Shown here piece after piece: positions 19,429 to 26,725 of a stretch of 64,000 nucleotides of DNA. The DNA is from an uncultured Bacteroides sp. (GTDB lineage Bacteria; Bacteroidota; Bacteroidia; Bacteroidales; Bacteroidaceae): positions 248,001-312,000 of the forward strand of contig NZ_CALDPF010000031.1 in the NCBI RefSeq assembly GCF_937912035.1, written 5' to 3'. A program made the position numbers and the translations under genes. The notes beneath the pieces are model-generated. The model searched no databases. It saw nothing but the letters and a program-made list of their open reading frames with translations, and was not told where the DNA came from. Numbering within the stretch: the first letter of the stretch is position 1; every line of letters begins with the position of its first letter.

Positions 19429-20192
19429 AATAATTTCTTATAATTAAATACCGGACCCTCTTTACATACACACACGTGACCTTCCTGAGTGTTTTCCACG
19501 CAACACAGACATGCACCTACACCGCACGCCATTGTATTTTCCAATGACACCTCACATTCAATGTCGTTCTCCTTCGCATATTTTGCCACAGCCATCATCA
19601 TAGGTTTCGGACCGCATGTATAAATCATGTCGAACTTCACATTCTTCAATACACTGTGCATTGTCACATAACCCTTTTCGCCGGCCGAACCGTCTTCGGT
19701 AGTGGTATAAACCTCACCCAAAGCCTTGAACTCGTCAAGTTGCAGAAGGTCGTTTGCCGAACGTGCTCCCAACAGGAATACAGGCTTGCAACCCATCTTC
19801 TTCAGAGCCTCGCCCATGTACAGCATAGGAGCGGTACCAACACCTCCGCCCACAAGCAGAAGCTTCTTATCTGTACTTTCAGGCATTGTGAATCCGTTGC
19901 CCAGCGGAAGAACCACGTTTACAGTATCGCCCTTTTCCACAGTGGCAAGCTTTCTTGTTCCGTCGCCTACCAGTTGTACAAGGAACCACACTTCGTTATT
20001 CGCGCGGTCAACATAGTTTATTGAAATCGGACGTCGCAGGAAAGTCGTGTTCGAACCGTCGATACGTATTTCCGCAAATTGTCCGGGAAGCATTTCAGGA
20101 AGCGGTTTGTCCTGTGTCAGCTTTATGAGAACATAGTTGTTGTGCAGACGTATGTTCTCTGTTACAGTCAAATCTAAAATGTATTTTTTCAT
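19416..20192 (-). CDS. pyrK: Dihydroorotate dehydrogenase B, electron-transfer subunit
   Basis: The 258-residue product carries electrons from the FMN subunit to NAD. It has a ferredoxin-reductase-like FAD domain (FLRRPISINYVD), an NAD-binding domain (LLVGGGVGTAPMLYMGEAL, IYTCGPKPMM), and a C-terminal cluster of cysteines (CGVGACLCC...CVCKEG) for a 2Fe-2S centre. It is the first gene of the pyrK-pyrD operon. A consensus promoter lies about 30 bp upstream, inside a repeated sequence. Confidence 0.96.
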   Translation of the reverse strand: MKKYILDLTVTENIRLHNNYVLIKLTQDKPLPEMLPGQFAEIRIDGSNTTFLRRPISINYVDRANNEVWFLVQLVGDGTRKLATVEKGDTVNVVLPLGNGFTMPESTDKKLLLVGGGVGTAPMLYMGEALKKMGCKPVFLLGARSANDLLQLDEFKALGEVYTTTEDGSAGEKGYVTMHSVLKNVKFDMIYTCGPKPMMMAVAKYAKENDIECEVSLENTMACGVGACLCCVENTQEGHVCVCKEGPVFNYKKLLWQI

Positions 20193-20221
20193 AAAAAACC
20201 GGATAAAATCGTTTTGTAATG

Positions 20222-20252
20222 CAAAGATAGTGCAAACCGAGTGAAGTACAAA
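20222..20252 (-). promoter_or_regulatory. pyrKD promoter inside a repeated element
   Basis: Read on the - strand, TTTG (20252-20249), a 19-bp spacer, and TATCTTTG (20229-20222) match the Bacteroidetes -33 TTTG / -7 TAnnTTTG promoter exactly. The predicted transcript start is about 20 bp before the pyrK start codon. The whole promoter lies in the proximal copy of an 81-bp-period repeat. Confidence 0.7.
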
Positions 20253-20371
20253 GTGAAAACTCCGTTTTCAACTTTTAATTCCGAGGTGCCGCCTATCTTA
20301 TCTAAAGATAGTGCAAACCGAGTGAAGTACAAAGTGAAAACACTGTTTTCAACTTTTAATTCCGAGGTGCC
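20223..20371. repeat. Two tandem copies of a ~68-bp promoter-bearing repeat
   Basis: Two near-identical copies (about 20223-20290 and 20304-20371, period 81 bp) share GTGCAAACCGAGTGAAGTAC and CAACTTTTAATTCCGAGGTG. The distal copy keeps the -33 TTTG and the 19-bp spacer, but its -7 box is TATCTTTA instead of TATCTTTG. The GTGCAAACCGAG core is familiar from intergenic repeats of Bacteroides genomes, from memory only. Confidence 0.8.
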
Positions 20372-20433
20372 TATATATAAGGTGTAGTCCCTCTGCAAAT
20401 CGGCATTTTTTTCTTTAAAGTTCGGCCCCGCGT

Positions 20434-20937
20434 TTACTTGCTTTCCGGTTTGAACACCTCAAAAGTACCGTTATCGTAGAAAATTCTTATTTCAGTGATT
20501 TTCGGAGCAGGTTTTTCTATATATCTAACCACCTCTTTTTCAGATTCTTTAGGTGCATAAACAGGCGTTTCCGACGGCTTCTCCTTGCGAAAATCGAAAT
20601 AAAACTGTCCGCTGCCCGTGTTTTCCGGATTCTCGGCGTTTTCAAACAGAGGCATACTGCCTGTTCTTTCCTGGCTGTCGTCAGCTGACCTGTTGTCGTT
20701 ATTGTCCGTTGCGCTTTTACCGGCTTCGTTTTCGTACATGCTTCCTTCGCCGTACATTATCCAGTTCAGGCTTATGTCGGGGAAAGACTTGTGCAGTCGC
20801 TTTACCATGTCCAGACTCGGATTGTTCCTTCCGCTGAAAATATGCGATAGCGACGATGTGGAAATTCCTATCTTTTCAGCAAAATCAGCGTTGCTCAGAC
20901 CCGTCGAACGCATGATTTGGATTATTCTGTCCTTCAT
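20434..20937 (-). CDS. XRE-family helix-turn-helix transcriptional regulator
   Basis: Residues ~1-60 form a Cro/C1-type helix-turn-helix: MRSTGLSNADFAEKIGIS, then STSSLSHIFSGRNNPSLDMV as the recognition region, then WIMYGEGSMY. The remainder (about 70-167) is low-complexity and polar, with a short conserved C-terminal strand region (ITEIRIFYDNGTFEVFKP). There is no peptidase domain of the LexA/C1 type. Upstream lie a consensus promoter and some 500 bp of repeated TTTACA/TGTAAA motifs, the first of which overlap the promoter, which suggests autorepression. The target set is unknown. Confidence 0.85.
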   Translation of the reverse strand: MKDRIIQIMRSTGLSNADFAEKIGISTSSLSHIFSGRNNPSLDMVKRLHKSFPDISLNWIMYGEGSMYENEAGKSATDNNDNRSADDSQERTGSMPLFENAENPENTGSGQFYFDFRKEKPSETPVYAPKESEKEVVRYIEKPAPKITEIRIFYDNGTFEVFKPESK

Positions 20938-21457
20938 TTACAAATGGAATTATCAGTTTAAACAACGTTACAAAGGTAAACATAAGATTTTACAAAAGCA
21001 AATTTACATTCATAAATGTAACAGATACAAATGTAAATACAAATGTAAACAATTTACATATTGTATCATTTACAGTTGTAATTCATTTAAACAATACATT
21101 TGTATAATTCATATAATATATTGATTATAAGTGTATTATTCATGCCTATATTCATACAGACCTGTATTTGTCCCCCTTTTCCCTCTTTATCCGCATATTT
21201 ATTCTAGTAAATTCTAGATATATTCCTTTAAATACCTAGAATATAAGTATATAGCCTTCTATATACCACACGGAATAATATACATTTACAAGTATAAACA
21301 CTGAACCTGAATTTTCATTACAACCGTATCTTCTCCCCTATTACATTTGTATATCCAGTTATAAATGTAAAATTTTGCCATCTGCTTTGTACTTATGTAA
21401 TTAGATTACAATTGTAATTTACAAATATAAACCTATTGTCTACTTACATATGTAAAC
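20938..21457. promoter_or_regulatory. Array of TTTACA-n-TGTAA motifs upstream of the XRE regulator
   Basis: At least twelve related inverted repeats occur in this AT-rich gap: 20938-20949, 20968-20979, 21004-21021, 21026-21037, 21039-21050, 21053-21065, 21069-21081, 21094-21106, 21285-21299, 21341-21353, 21359-21371, 21405-21418 (a perfect 14-bp palindrome) and 21444-21455 (a perfect 12-bp palindrome). The shared form is TTACA-N2-TGTAA. No gene fits in the gap. They look like operators, probably for the adjacent XRE protein; that link is inferred. Confidence 0.65.
20971..21002 (-). promoter_or_regulatory. Promoter of the XRE regulator gene
   Basis: On the - strand TTTG (21002-20999), a 20-bp spacer, and TACCTTTG (20978-20971) fit the Bacteroidetes consensus. 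The -7 box is embedded in one TTACA-like repeat (20968-20979), and another repeat starts just beyond the -33 box. Bound repressor would therefore block the promoter. Confidence 0.6.
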
Positions 21458-21570
21458 TAAATTCCTGTTTTTTCCCAAAATCGCTGAGAATTGAAAATTT
21501 TCGTCCAAATGTACAGTTGCCTGTAAATTTTAAAATCTCGTGCCATTTGCCTTTTGTATGTTTACTGGCA

Positions 21571-21603
21571 CAAAAAAAGCCCCATCCTCTTACGGATAGA
21601 GCT
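21571..21603 (-). terminator. Terminator of holA
   Basis: On the - strand a 10-bp stem (21603-21594 with 21587-21578, two G-T pairs) encloses a 6-nt loop and is followed by seven T. It lies about 50 bp past the holA stop. Confidence 0.8.
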
Positions 21604-21652
21604 GTTTATATGTGTTTTTCCTGTTGTTTATCCCGTCTGTATGCCGGAAACA

Positions 21653-22657
21653 TCAGTGTAGAATGAAATAGATGAGTTCTCTGAGTATTTCTCCTTGCGT
21701 AAGTGTTACGTTATCTATTCCTTTCGATCGTGCGTCAGAGAGCCTTATTTGCGATATTATGTTCATTACCTTCACTCCCGAATATGCTTTCATTCCCAGC
21801 ATATACTCTTTAGCCTGCCATGGAGATTTCAGTCCCAGGTATGCCGCCACTCCGTTTTCCGTTCTTTCCGGAGCGTAGAAAGCCACCATCAGGTTCGAAA
21901 AGTAGTTGAACAGTAAAGTCAGTGTCGGCTGTATAGGATTGTTTTTCGGGTTGTCGTTGAAATATTTCACAATCTTGTTTGCCTTCAGCAGATCCTTTGC
22001 TATTATGGCGTTCTTCAGTTCGAAGTTGTTGTAATCCTTGCTTATTCCGATGTTCTTTTCTATCTCCACCGGAGTGATCCTGTTCTTTCCCTTAGGCATT
22101 GTAATTATCAGCTTCTCCAGTTCGCCTGCCATTCTGTTCAGGTCGTTGCCCACGAATTCGGCCAGCAGTTCAGCCGCGTTGTCCTCAATCTCCATTTTTC
22201 TTCTTTTCAGATATGCCGAAATGAATCCTGGAAGCATGTTTTCCTTCAGTTTTTTCGATTCGAACACCACGCCCTTCTTTTCTATCTCTGCCACAATTTT
22301 CTTCCTTCTGTCCAGATTACCGTGCTTGTAGCATATCACCAGTATCGTACTTTCCAGCGGTTTCTGCATGTAGAATCCCAGTTCATCCCATCCCCTGAGG
22401 TTTTGCGCCTCCTTCACCAGCACTACCTGGCGTTCCGACATCATCGGATACCGTTTCGCGTTGTTCACTATAGTTGCCGGTTCCGTATCCAGTCCGTACA
22501 TCACCGTCAGGTTGAACTCCCTTTCATTTTCGTCCAGGGCCTTTTCCACTATATAGTCCGCTATTCTGTCTATGTAGTAGTCCTCTTCACCCATTAGCAG
22601 ATATACCGGTGCGAATTTCCCGTTTTTTATGTCCTTGGCTATCTCTTCGTATGTCAT
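21653..22657 (-). CDS. holA: DNA polymerase III delta subunit
   Basis: This 334-residue protein is the clamp-loader delta subunit that opens the beta clamp. It starts with the family's FAPVYLLMGEEDYYIDRI, followed by the AAA+-like fold without a functional Walker motif (MMSERQVVLVKEAQNL, STILVICYKHGNLDRRKK) and a C-terminal helical collar (LGLKSPWQAKEYMLG, LSDARSKGID). Length is normal. It is divergent from the HsdR_N-like gene and has its own terminator. Confidence 0.95.
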   Translation of the reverse strand: MTYEEIAKDIKNGKFAPVYLLMGEEDYYIDRIADYIVEKALDENEREFNLTVMYGLDTEPATIVNNAKRYPMMSERQVVLVKEAQNLRGWDELGFYMQKPLESTILVICYKHGNLDRRKKIVAEIEKKGVVFESKKLKENMLPGFISAYLKRRKMEIEDNAAELLAEFVGNDLNRMAGELEKLIITMPKGKNRITPVEIEKNIGISKDYNNFELKNAIIAKDLLKANKIVKYFNDNPKNNPIQPTLTLLFNYFSNLMVAFYAPERTENGVAAYLGLKSPWQAKEYMLGMKAYSGVKVMNIISQIRLSDARSKGIDNVTLTQGEILRELIYFILH

Positions 22658-22769
22658 TGTGCCTGTTGTTTCTTTAATTTGTTTGTTATAGGTTTTCCCG
22701 TTTCCGTCTGTTTTACTAATTTTGTTCCTGATAAATTTCCGTTACAAAATCCAGACGGAACAACTTTAA

Positions 22770-23234
22770 ATGCAAATATACGAAATGTTATCATTAAACC
22801 TGCCATCAGCGTCTCTTAAAATTGCCGATGTAAGCGGCAAGAAACAAGTGTTCGATATTCTGAGGAAGAAATATGTGGCCCTCACTCCCGAAGAATGGGT
22901 ACGCCAGCATTTTGTCCATTACCTCATCCGTCATCTCGGTTATCCTTCCGGACTTCTGGCCAATGAGGTAGGCATAACCCTCAACGGATGTTCCCGACGT
23001 TGCGACACCGTTCTTTACGACACCTCTCTTTCTCCCCGTATGATAGTCGAGTACAAGGCATCCGATGTTCCCATTACACGCAAAGTTTTCAGTCAGATCC
23101 TCCGCTACAACATCGTCCTCCGTGTCGATTATCTCATAGTCAGCAACGGACTCAACCATTATTGTTGCAAGGTCGATTATACCACCGGCACCACCACCTT
23201 TCTTACCTCCGTTCCCCATTACTCCGAATTATAG
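22770..23234 (+). CDS. Stand-alone HsdR N-terminal-like PD-(D/E)xK protein
   Basis: The 154-residue protein resembles the N-terminal nuclease domain of type I restriction subunit HsdR: ALTPEEWVRQHFVHYL, then Asp79 in RRCDTVLYD and Glu94-Tyr95-Lys96 in MIVEYKA, the PD-(D/E)xK active-site pattern. No helicase, methylase or specificity gene is near, so it is not a working type I system. It may act in DNA repair or processing; the pairing with holA is suggestive only. The start may be the second Met, at 22785 (MLSLNLP). A TAATTTTG -7-like element lies at 22717-22724. Confidence 0.85.
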   Translation: MQIYEMLSLNLPSASLKIADVSGKKQVFDILRKKYVALTPEEWVRQHFVHYLIRHLGYPSGLLANEVGITLNGCSRRCDTVLYDTSLSPRMIVEYKASDVPITRKVFSQILRYNIVLRVDYLIVSNGLNHYCCKVDYTTGTTTFLTSVPHYSEL

Positions 23235-23241
23235 TGAAAAA

Positions 23242-23297
23242 GAAGGCGGGGCTGTTGAAAATCTTTTACAGAAAAAAATTCCAGCAGTCCCGCCTTC
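23242..23297. terminator. Bidirectional terminator
   Basis: Arms GAAGGCGGG (23242-23250) and CCCGCCTTC (23289-23297) extend inward by four more pairs, giving a 13-bp stem with one G-T pair and a large A/T-rich loop. It lies between convergent stop codons. Confidence 0.7.
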
Positions 23298-23316
23298 ATG
23301 ATAATTGACTTGTTTT

Positions 23317-24144
23317 TTATTCTGCCGAGCTTGAAAGTCTCGATCTTCTTGTTTTTGTTTCTTTTGGAGCTTCAGTTTCTGCAGGAGCCACACCGGCCAG
23401 TTCCTGGTCAACCATAATTCTACCGCAGTATTCGCACACTATGATTTTCTTTCTCATTCTGATGTCCAACTGTCTCTGTGCCGGAATCTTGTTGAAGCAA
23501 CCGCCGCACGCGCCTCTCTGCACGTAAGTGATTCCCAATCCGTTTCTTGAGTTTGATCTGATACGTTTGAAAGCCTGCAGCAGTCTTGGTTCAATTGTGC
23601 TTTCAATGCTTTTCGCGTTTTCTCTCAGTCTTTCCTCTTCCTGTTTTGTTTCAGCTACAATCTCATCCAGTTCGTTCTTCTTGTCTTCCAGATCCTTTGT
23701 TCTTTCTTCCAGCAGATTTTCGCTTTTAACTATTTCTTCTTCCTTCGCCTTGATTGAAGCGTTAGCCTCTTTTATTCTCTTTTCGTTCAGTTCCACTTCC
23801 AGCGACTGGAATTCTATTTCCTTAGTCAGCACGTCATATTCGCGGTTGTTTCTCACGTTGTCCTGCTGTGCCTTGTATTTTTCTATAGAAGCCTTGGCCG
23901 ATTCTATGTCAATCTTTCTTGTTGCCACATTCTGCTTCAGTTCTTCTATTTCGTTTTTGATTTTCTCGATACGTGTGTGCAAACCTGTTATTTCGTCTTC
24001 CAGGTCTCTCACTTCAAGTGGCAACTCTCCTCTGAGAGTCTTGATTTTATCCATTTCCGAAAGGATAGTCTGCAGTTTGTACAGAGCTGAAAGTTTCTGT
24101 TCTACGCTAATTTCCGGAACGTCTTTTTTTACTTCTTTAACCAT
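23317..24144 (-). CDS. Coiled-coil protein with C4-type zinc ribbon
   Basis: Residues ~15-190 are a long, charged coiled coil (many EI/EL/K heptads). Residues 205-245 are a C4 zinc ribbon with Cys213, Cys216, Cys237 and Cys240. This is the C4-type zinc-ribbon family (PF02591), widespread in bacteria and of uncertain function, proposed to bind nucleic acids. It lies 5 bp after the Nif3-family gene, an arrangement that suggests one operon. The C-terminal tail is Ala/Glu/Lys-rich. The family is certain; the role is unknown. Confidence 0.9.
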   Translation of the reverse strand: MVKEVKKDVPEISVEQKLSALYKLQTILSEMDKIKTLRGELPLEVRDLEDEITGLHTRIEKIKNEIEELKQNVATRKIDIESAKASIEKYKAQQDNVRNNREYDVLTKEIEFQSLEVELNEKRIKEANASIKAKEEEIVKSENLLEERTKDLEDKKNELDEIVAETKQEEERLRENAKSIESTIEPRLLQAFKRIRSNSRNGLGITYVQRGACGGCFNKIPAQRQLDIRMRKKIIVCEYCGRIMVDQELAGVAPAETEAPKETKTRRSRLSSSAE

Positions 24145-24149
24145 AGTTT

Positions 24150-24986
24150 TTATAAATATTTTATAGGGTTCGTATTAATTCTTGTAATTTCAATTCTCAG
24201 GTTAGGGAACTTTCTGTTCAATACCTCCTTTATGATATCTTTCGTATACTGTTCGCTTTCGTAGTGACCTATTTCCGCTGCCAGAATGCTGTCCTCATAG
24301 TAGAAATAGTCGTGGTATTTTATCTCACCCGTCACGAAAGCGTCAGCATGTTCCTTCACCGCCTTTTCCATTAGGAATGCTCCGGCGCCTCCACAAAGTG
24401 CCACTTTCGAGATCAGTCTTCCTGTCAGTCTCGTGTGTTTCACGCATCCTGCCTCGAAAGTTTTCTTCACATGTCTCAGAAAATCTGTTTCGGTCATCGG
24501 CTCTTCCAGTTCTCCAATGGCCCCCGCTCCTGCGGTCAGCCATTCGGCCATATTGTTCTTGTCGCCACCTTCATCCGTTGGTGTCTCCTGCTGCATATAC
24601 TCCTTCGGATCTAGCACCCTCACGTTTTTCAGACCTATCTTTTCAGCTATCTTATAGTTCACTCCGTTCGGTGCGTTGTCCAGGTTCGTATGCATGGCAT
24701 ACACAGTAATCTCGTTTCTTATGGCATTCATTATACACCTTTCCGTATAATCCTTGCCCGTAATCGATTTATATCCTCTGAACATCAGCGGATGATGCGA
24801 GATAATCAGGTTAATACCCTGGTTTATAGCTTCTTCCACCACGTCTTCAGTAACGTCCAGACACAACAAAGCCCCTGTAGCTTCCACGTCTGTCAATCCC
24901 ACTTGCAGTCCGGCATTGTCGAATCCGTCTTGCAGGGGCAGAGGCGCGAATATCTCAAGGGCGTCAATAATTTCCTTAATTTTCAT
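24150..24986 (-). CDS. Nif3-like dinuclear metal-centre protein
   Basis: I place the start at 24986 (MKIKEIIDALEIFAP; 278 residues), not at an upstream Met at 25070. The upstream extension is a non-conserved hydrophobic stretch and would include the -7 promoter box at 25007-25014. Conserved motifs are DNAGLQVG, NLIISHHPLMFRG (metal His pair), MHTNLDNAPNGVN, and the C-terminal ADAFVTGEIKYHD with AEIGHYESE. Family members hold two metals per subunit in a hexameric toroid. Many Bacteroidetes members, as I recall, carry a ~90-residue PII-like insertion in the middle; here it is replaced by a short linker (MQQETPTDEGGDKNN). Biochemical function is unsettled. Confidence 0.9.
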   Translation of the reverse strand: MKIKEIIDALEIFAPLPLQDGFDNAGLQVGLTDVEATGALLCLDVTEDVVEEAINQGINLIISHHPLMFRGYKSITGKDYTERCIMNAIRNEITVYAMHTNLDNAPNGVNYKIAEKIGLKNVRVLDPKEYMQQETPTDEGGDKNNMAEWLTAGAGAIGELEEPMTETDFLRHVKKTFEAGCVKHTRLTGRLISKVALCGGAGAFLMEKAVKEHADAFVTGEIKYHDYFYYEDSILAAEIGHYESEQYTKDIIKEVLNRKFPNLRIEITRINTNPIKYL

Positions 24987-25006
24987 ATTTGCGAATAAAA
25001 TCACTG

Positions 25007-25014
25007 CAAAAATA
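25007..25014 (-). promoter_or_regulatory. Candidate -7 element of the Nif3 / zinc-ribbon operon
   Basis: On the - strand this reads TATTTTTG, matching TAnnTTTG, about 20 bp before the start codon chosen at 24986. It supports the shorter start. Confidence 0.45.
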
Positions 25015-25080
25015 CAAACAAACTGCGTTGAATAAATTATGGCGATGAAAAAATTAAGATTTTTTTGCACGTGCTTATGA

Positions 25081-25115
25081 AAAAAGCGTATGGTTCATAT
25101 AACCACACGCTTTTT
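25081..25115 (-). terminator. Terminator of proS
   Basis: AAAAAGCGT...ACGCTTTTT arms with an inner TGGTT/AACCA stem form a near-perfect hairpin with A and T runs at the ends, 20 bp past the proS stop codon. Confidence 0.85.
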
Positions 25116-25135
25116 CTATGCTGTTTTATATAAAA

Positions 25136-26626
25136 TCAATAAGCTCTTGCGAACAATACTCTTCTTGCCGAAGGCTTTCCTGTCACCATATCCACACCCG
25201 GAGTCAGGCTTTCCTCGTCAGCTTCGAAAGGCAGACATCTGATAGTAGCCTTAGTTTCATCCTTGATGCGTTCCTCTGTTTCTGTAGTACCGTCCCAGTG
25301 AGCCAGGATGAATCCGCCCTTCTCAATCTGTTCCTTGAACTCATCGTAAGTATCCACCTTCACGATATGCTCGTTTCTGTACTTCAGAGCCTTCTGGTAG
25401 ATGTTGTTCTGGATGTCCTCAAGCAGGTTCTTTACATATTCTTCTATGCCGTCGCATGAGCGTGTTTCTTTCTCCAGAGTATCACGGCGCATAACCTCCA
25501 TAGTGTTGTTTTCCAGGTCGCGTCCGCCCATTACCAGTCTCACAGGCACACCCTTCAACTCGTAGTCAGCGAATTTGAATCCCGGACGCTTGTTGTCAGC
25601 GTTGTCATATTTCACAGAGATACCCATGCTTCTCAGCTTGTTCACAATGCCGTCAACTTTCTCGTTTATCTGGTTCAGCTGTTCCTCGTTCTTGTAGATA
25701 GGAACGATAACCACCTGTATAGGAGCCAGATGTGGAGGCAATACCAGACCGTTGTCATCAGAGTGAGTCATGATAAGCGCACCCATCAGACGTGTAGATA
25801 CACCCCATGAAGTAGCCCAAACGTAATCCAGTTTGTTGTTCTTGTCCACGAACTGCACGTTGAACGCCTTCGCGAAGTTCTGTCCCAGGAAGTGAGAAGT
25901 ACCGCACTGCAGTGCCTTACCGTCCTGCATCAAACCTTCTATAGTGTAAGTGTCAAGAGCACCCGCAAAACGTTCGTTGGCCGATTTCACACCCTTTATA
26001 ACAGGCACAGCCATGAATTTCTCAGCAAAGTCGCCATACACGTGCAGCATCTTCTGAGCTTCAGCTTCAGCTTCTTCTCTTGTAGCGTGAGCAGTGTGAC
26101 CTTCCTGCCACAGGAACTCTGCTGTACGCAGGAACAGGCGAGTACGCATTTCCCATCTCATTACGTTTGCCCACTGGTTGCACAGTATAGGCAGGTCTCT
26201 GTACGAGTTGATCCAGTTTTTGTAAGTACTCCATATGATAGTTTCCGAAGTAGGTCTGATGATAAGTTCCTCTTCCAGTTTTGCGTTAGGGTCTACTATC
26301 ACTCCCGATCCGTCTTCGGCATTCTTCAGTCTGTAGTGTGTCACCACTGCGCATTCCTTTGCGAATCCTTCCACATGTTCAGCCTCGCGGCTCAGGTATG
26401 ATTTAGGGATAAGCAGCGGGAAGTAAGCGTTCACGTGTCCGGTAGCCTTGAACATGTCGTCCAGCTGTCTCTGCATTTTTTCCCAGATAGCATATCCGTA
26501 AGGTTTTATCACCATACATCCTCTCACAGGCGACTGTTCTGCCAGGTCAGCCTTAACCACCAGGTCGTTATACCATTGTGAATAGTTCTCACTTCTTTTG
26601 GTAAGTTCTTTAAGTTCTTTAGCCAT
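25136..26626 (-). CDS. proS: Prolyl-tRNA synthetase (archaeal/eukaryal-type)
   Basis: This 496-residue class II synthetase attaches proline to tRNA-Pro. Its length and sequence fit the short, type 3 ProS without an editing insertion: RGCMVIKPYGYAIWEKMQ (motif 1 region), NQWANVMRWEMRTRLFLRTAEFLWQEGHTAH (motif 2) and GVSTRLMGALIMTHSDDNGLVLPP (motif 3). The anticodon-binding domain (APIQVVIVPIY) and the C-terminal zinc-binding-like domain follow, ending in the conserved ARAY. A -7-like TAATTTTG is present on the - strand at 26678-26685. Confidence 0.97.
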   Translation of the reverse strand: MAKELKELTKRSENYSQWYNDLVVKADLAEQSPVRGCMVIKPYGYAIWEKMQRQLDDMFKATGHVNAYFPLLIPKSYLSREAEHVEGFAKECAVVTHYRLKNAEDGSGVIVDPNAKLEEELIIRPTSETIIWSTYKNWINSYRDLPILCNQWANVMRWEMRTRLFLRTAEFLWQEGHTAHATREEAEAEAQKMLHVYGDFAEKFMAVPVIKGVKSANERFAGALDTYTIEGLMQDGKALQCGTSHFLGQNFAKAFNVQFVDKNNKLDYVWATSWGVSTRLMGALIMTHSDDNGLVLPPHLAPIQVVIVPIYKNEEQLNQINEKVDGIVNKLRSMGISVKYDNADNKRPGFKFADYELKGVPVRLVMGGRDLENNTMEVMRRDTLEKETRSCDGIEEYVKNLLEDIQNNIYQKALKYRNEHIVKVDTYDEFKEQIEKGGFILAHWDGTTETEERIKDETKATIRCLPFEADEESLTPGVDMVTGKPSARRVLFARAY

Positions 26627-26690
26627 AGCTGTTTTTATTATTTAGATAGCTTTATGTTATTTGTTTTTATGAGAGTGCAAAATTAATAAA

Positions 26691-26722
26691 AAAAGCGTAC
26701 AGTGTCATTCTGTACGCCAAAA
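26691..26722 (-). terminator. Terminator of the glgB / membrane-protein operon
   Basis: GCGTACAG (26695-26702) pairs with CTGTACGC (26710-26717) around a 7-nt loop, flanked by A and T runs, immediately past the stop codon of the membrane-protein gene. Confidence 0.8.
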
Positions 26723-26725
26723 AAG

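Noticed and set aside
20189..20398. 69-residue frame on the - strand with two repeated segments
   Set aside because: It is produced by the tandem promoter repeat, overlaps the pyrKD promoter, and its peptide repeat follows the DNA period.
22770..23234. Type I restriction system
   Set aside because: Only an HsdR N-terminal-like domain is present; no helicase, HsdM or HsdS gene in the window.
24987..25070. Longer N-terminus for the Nif3 protein
   Set aside because: The extension is hydrophobic, not conserved in the family, and would place the -7 promoter box inside the gene.
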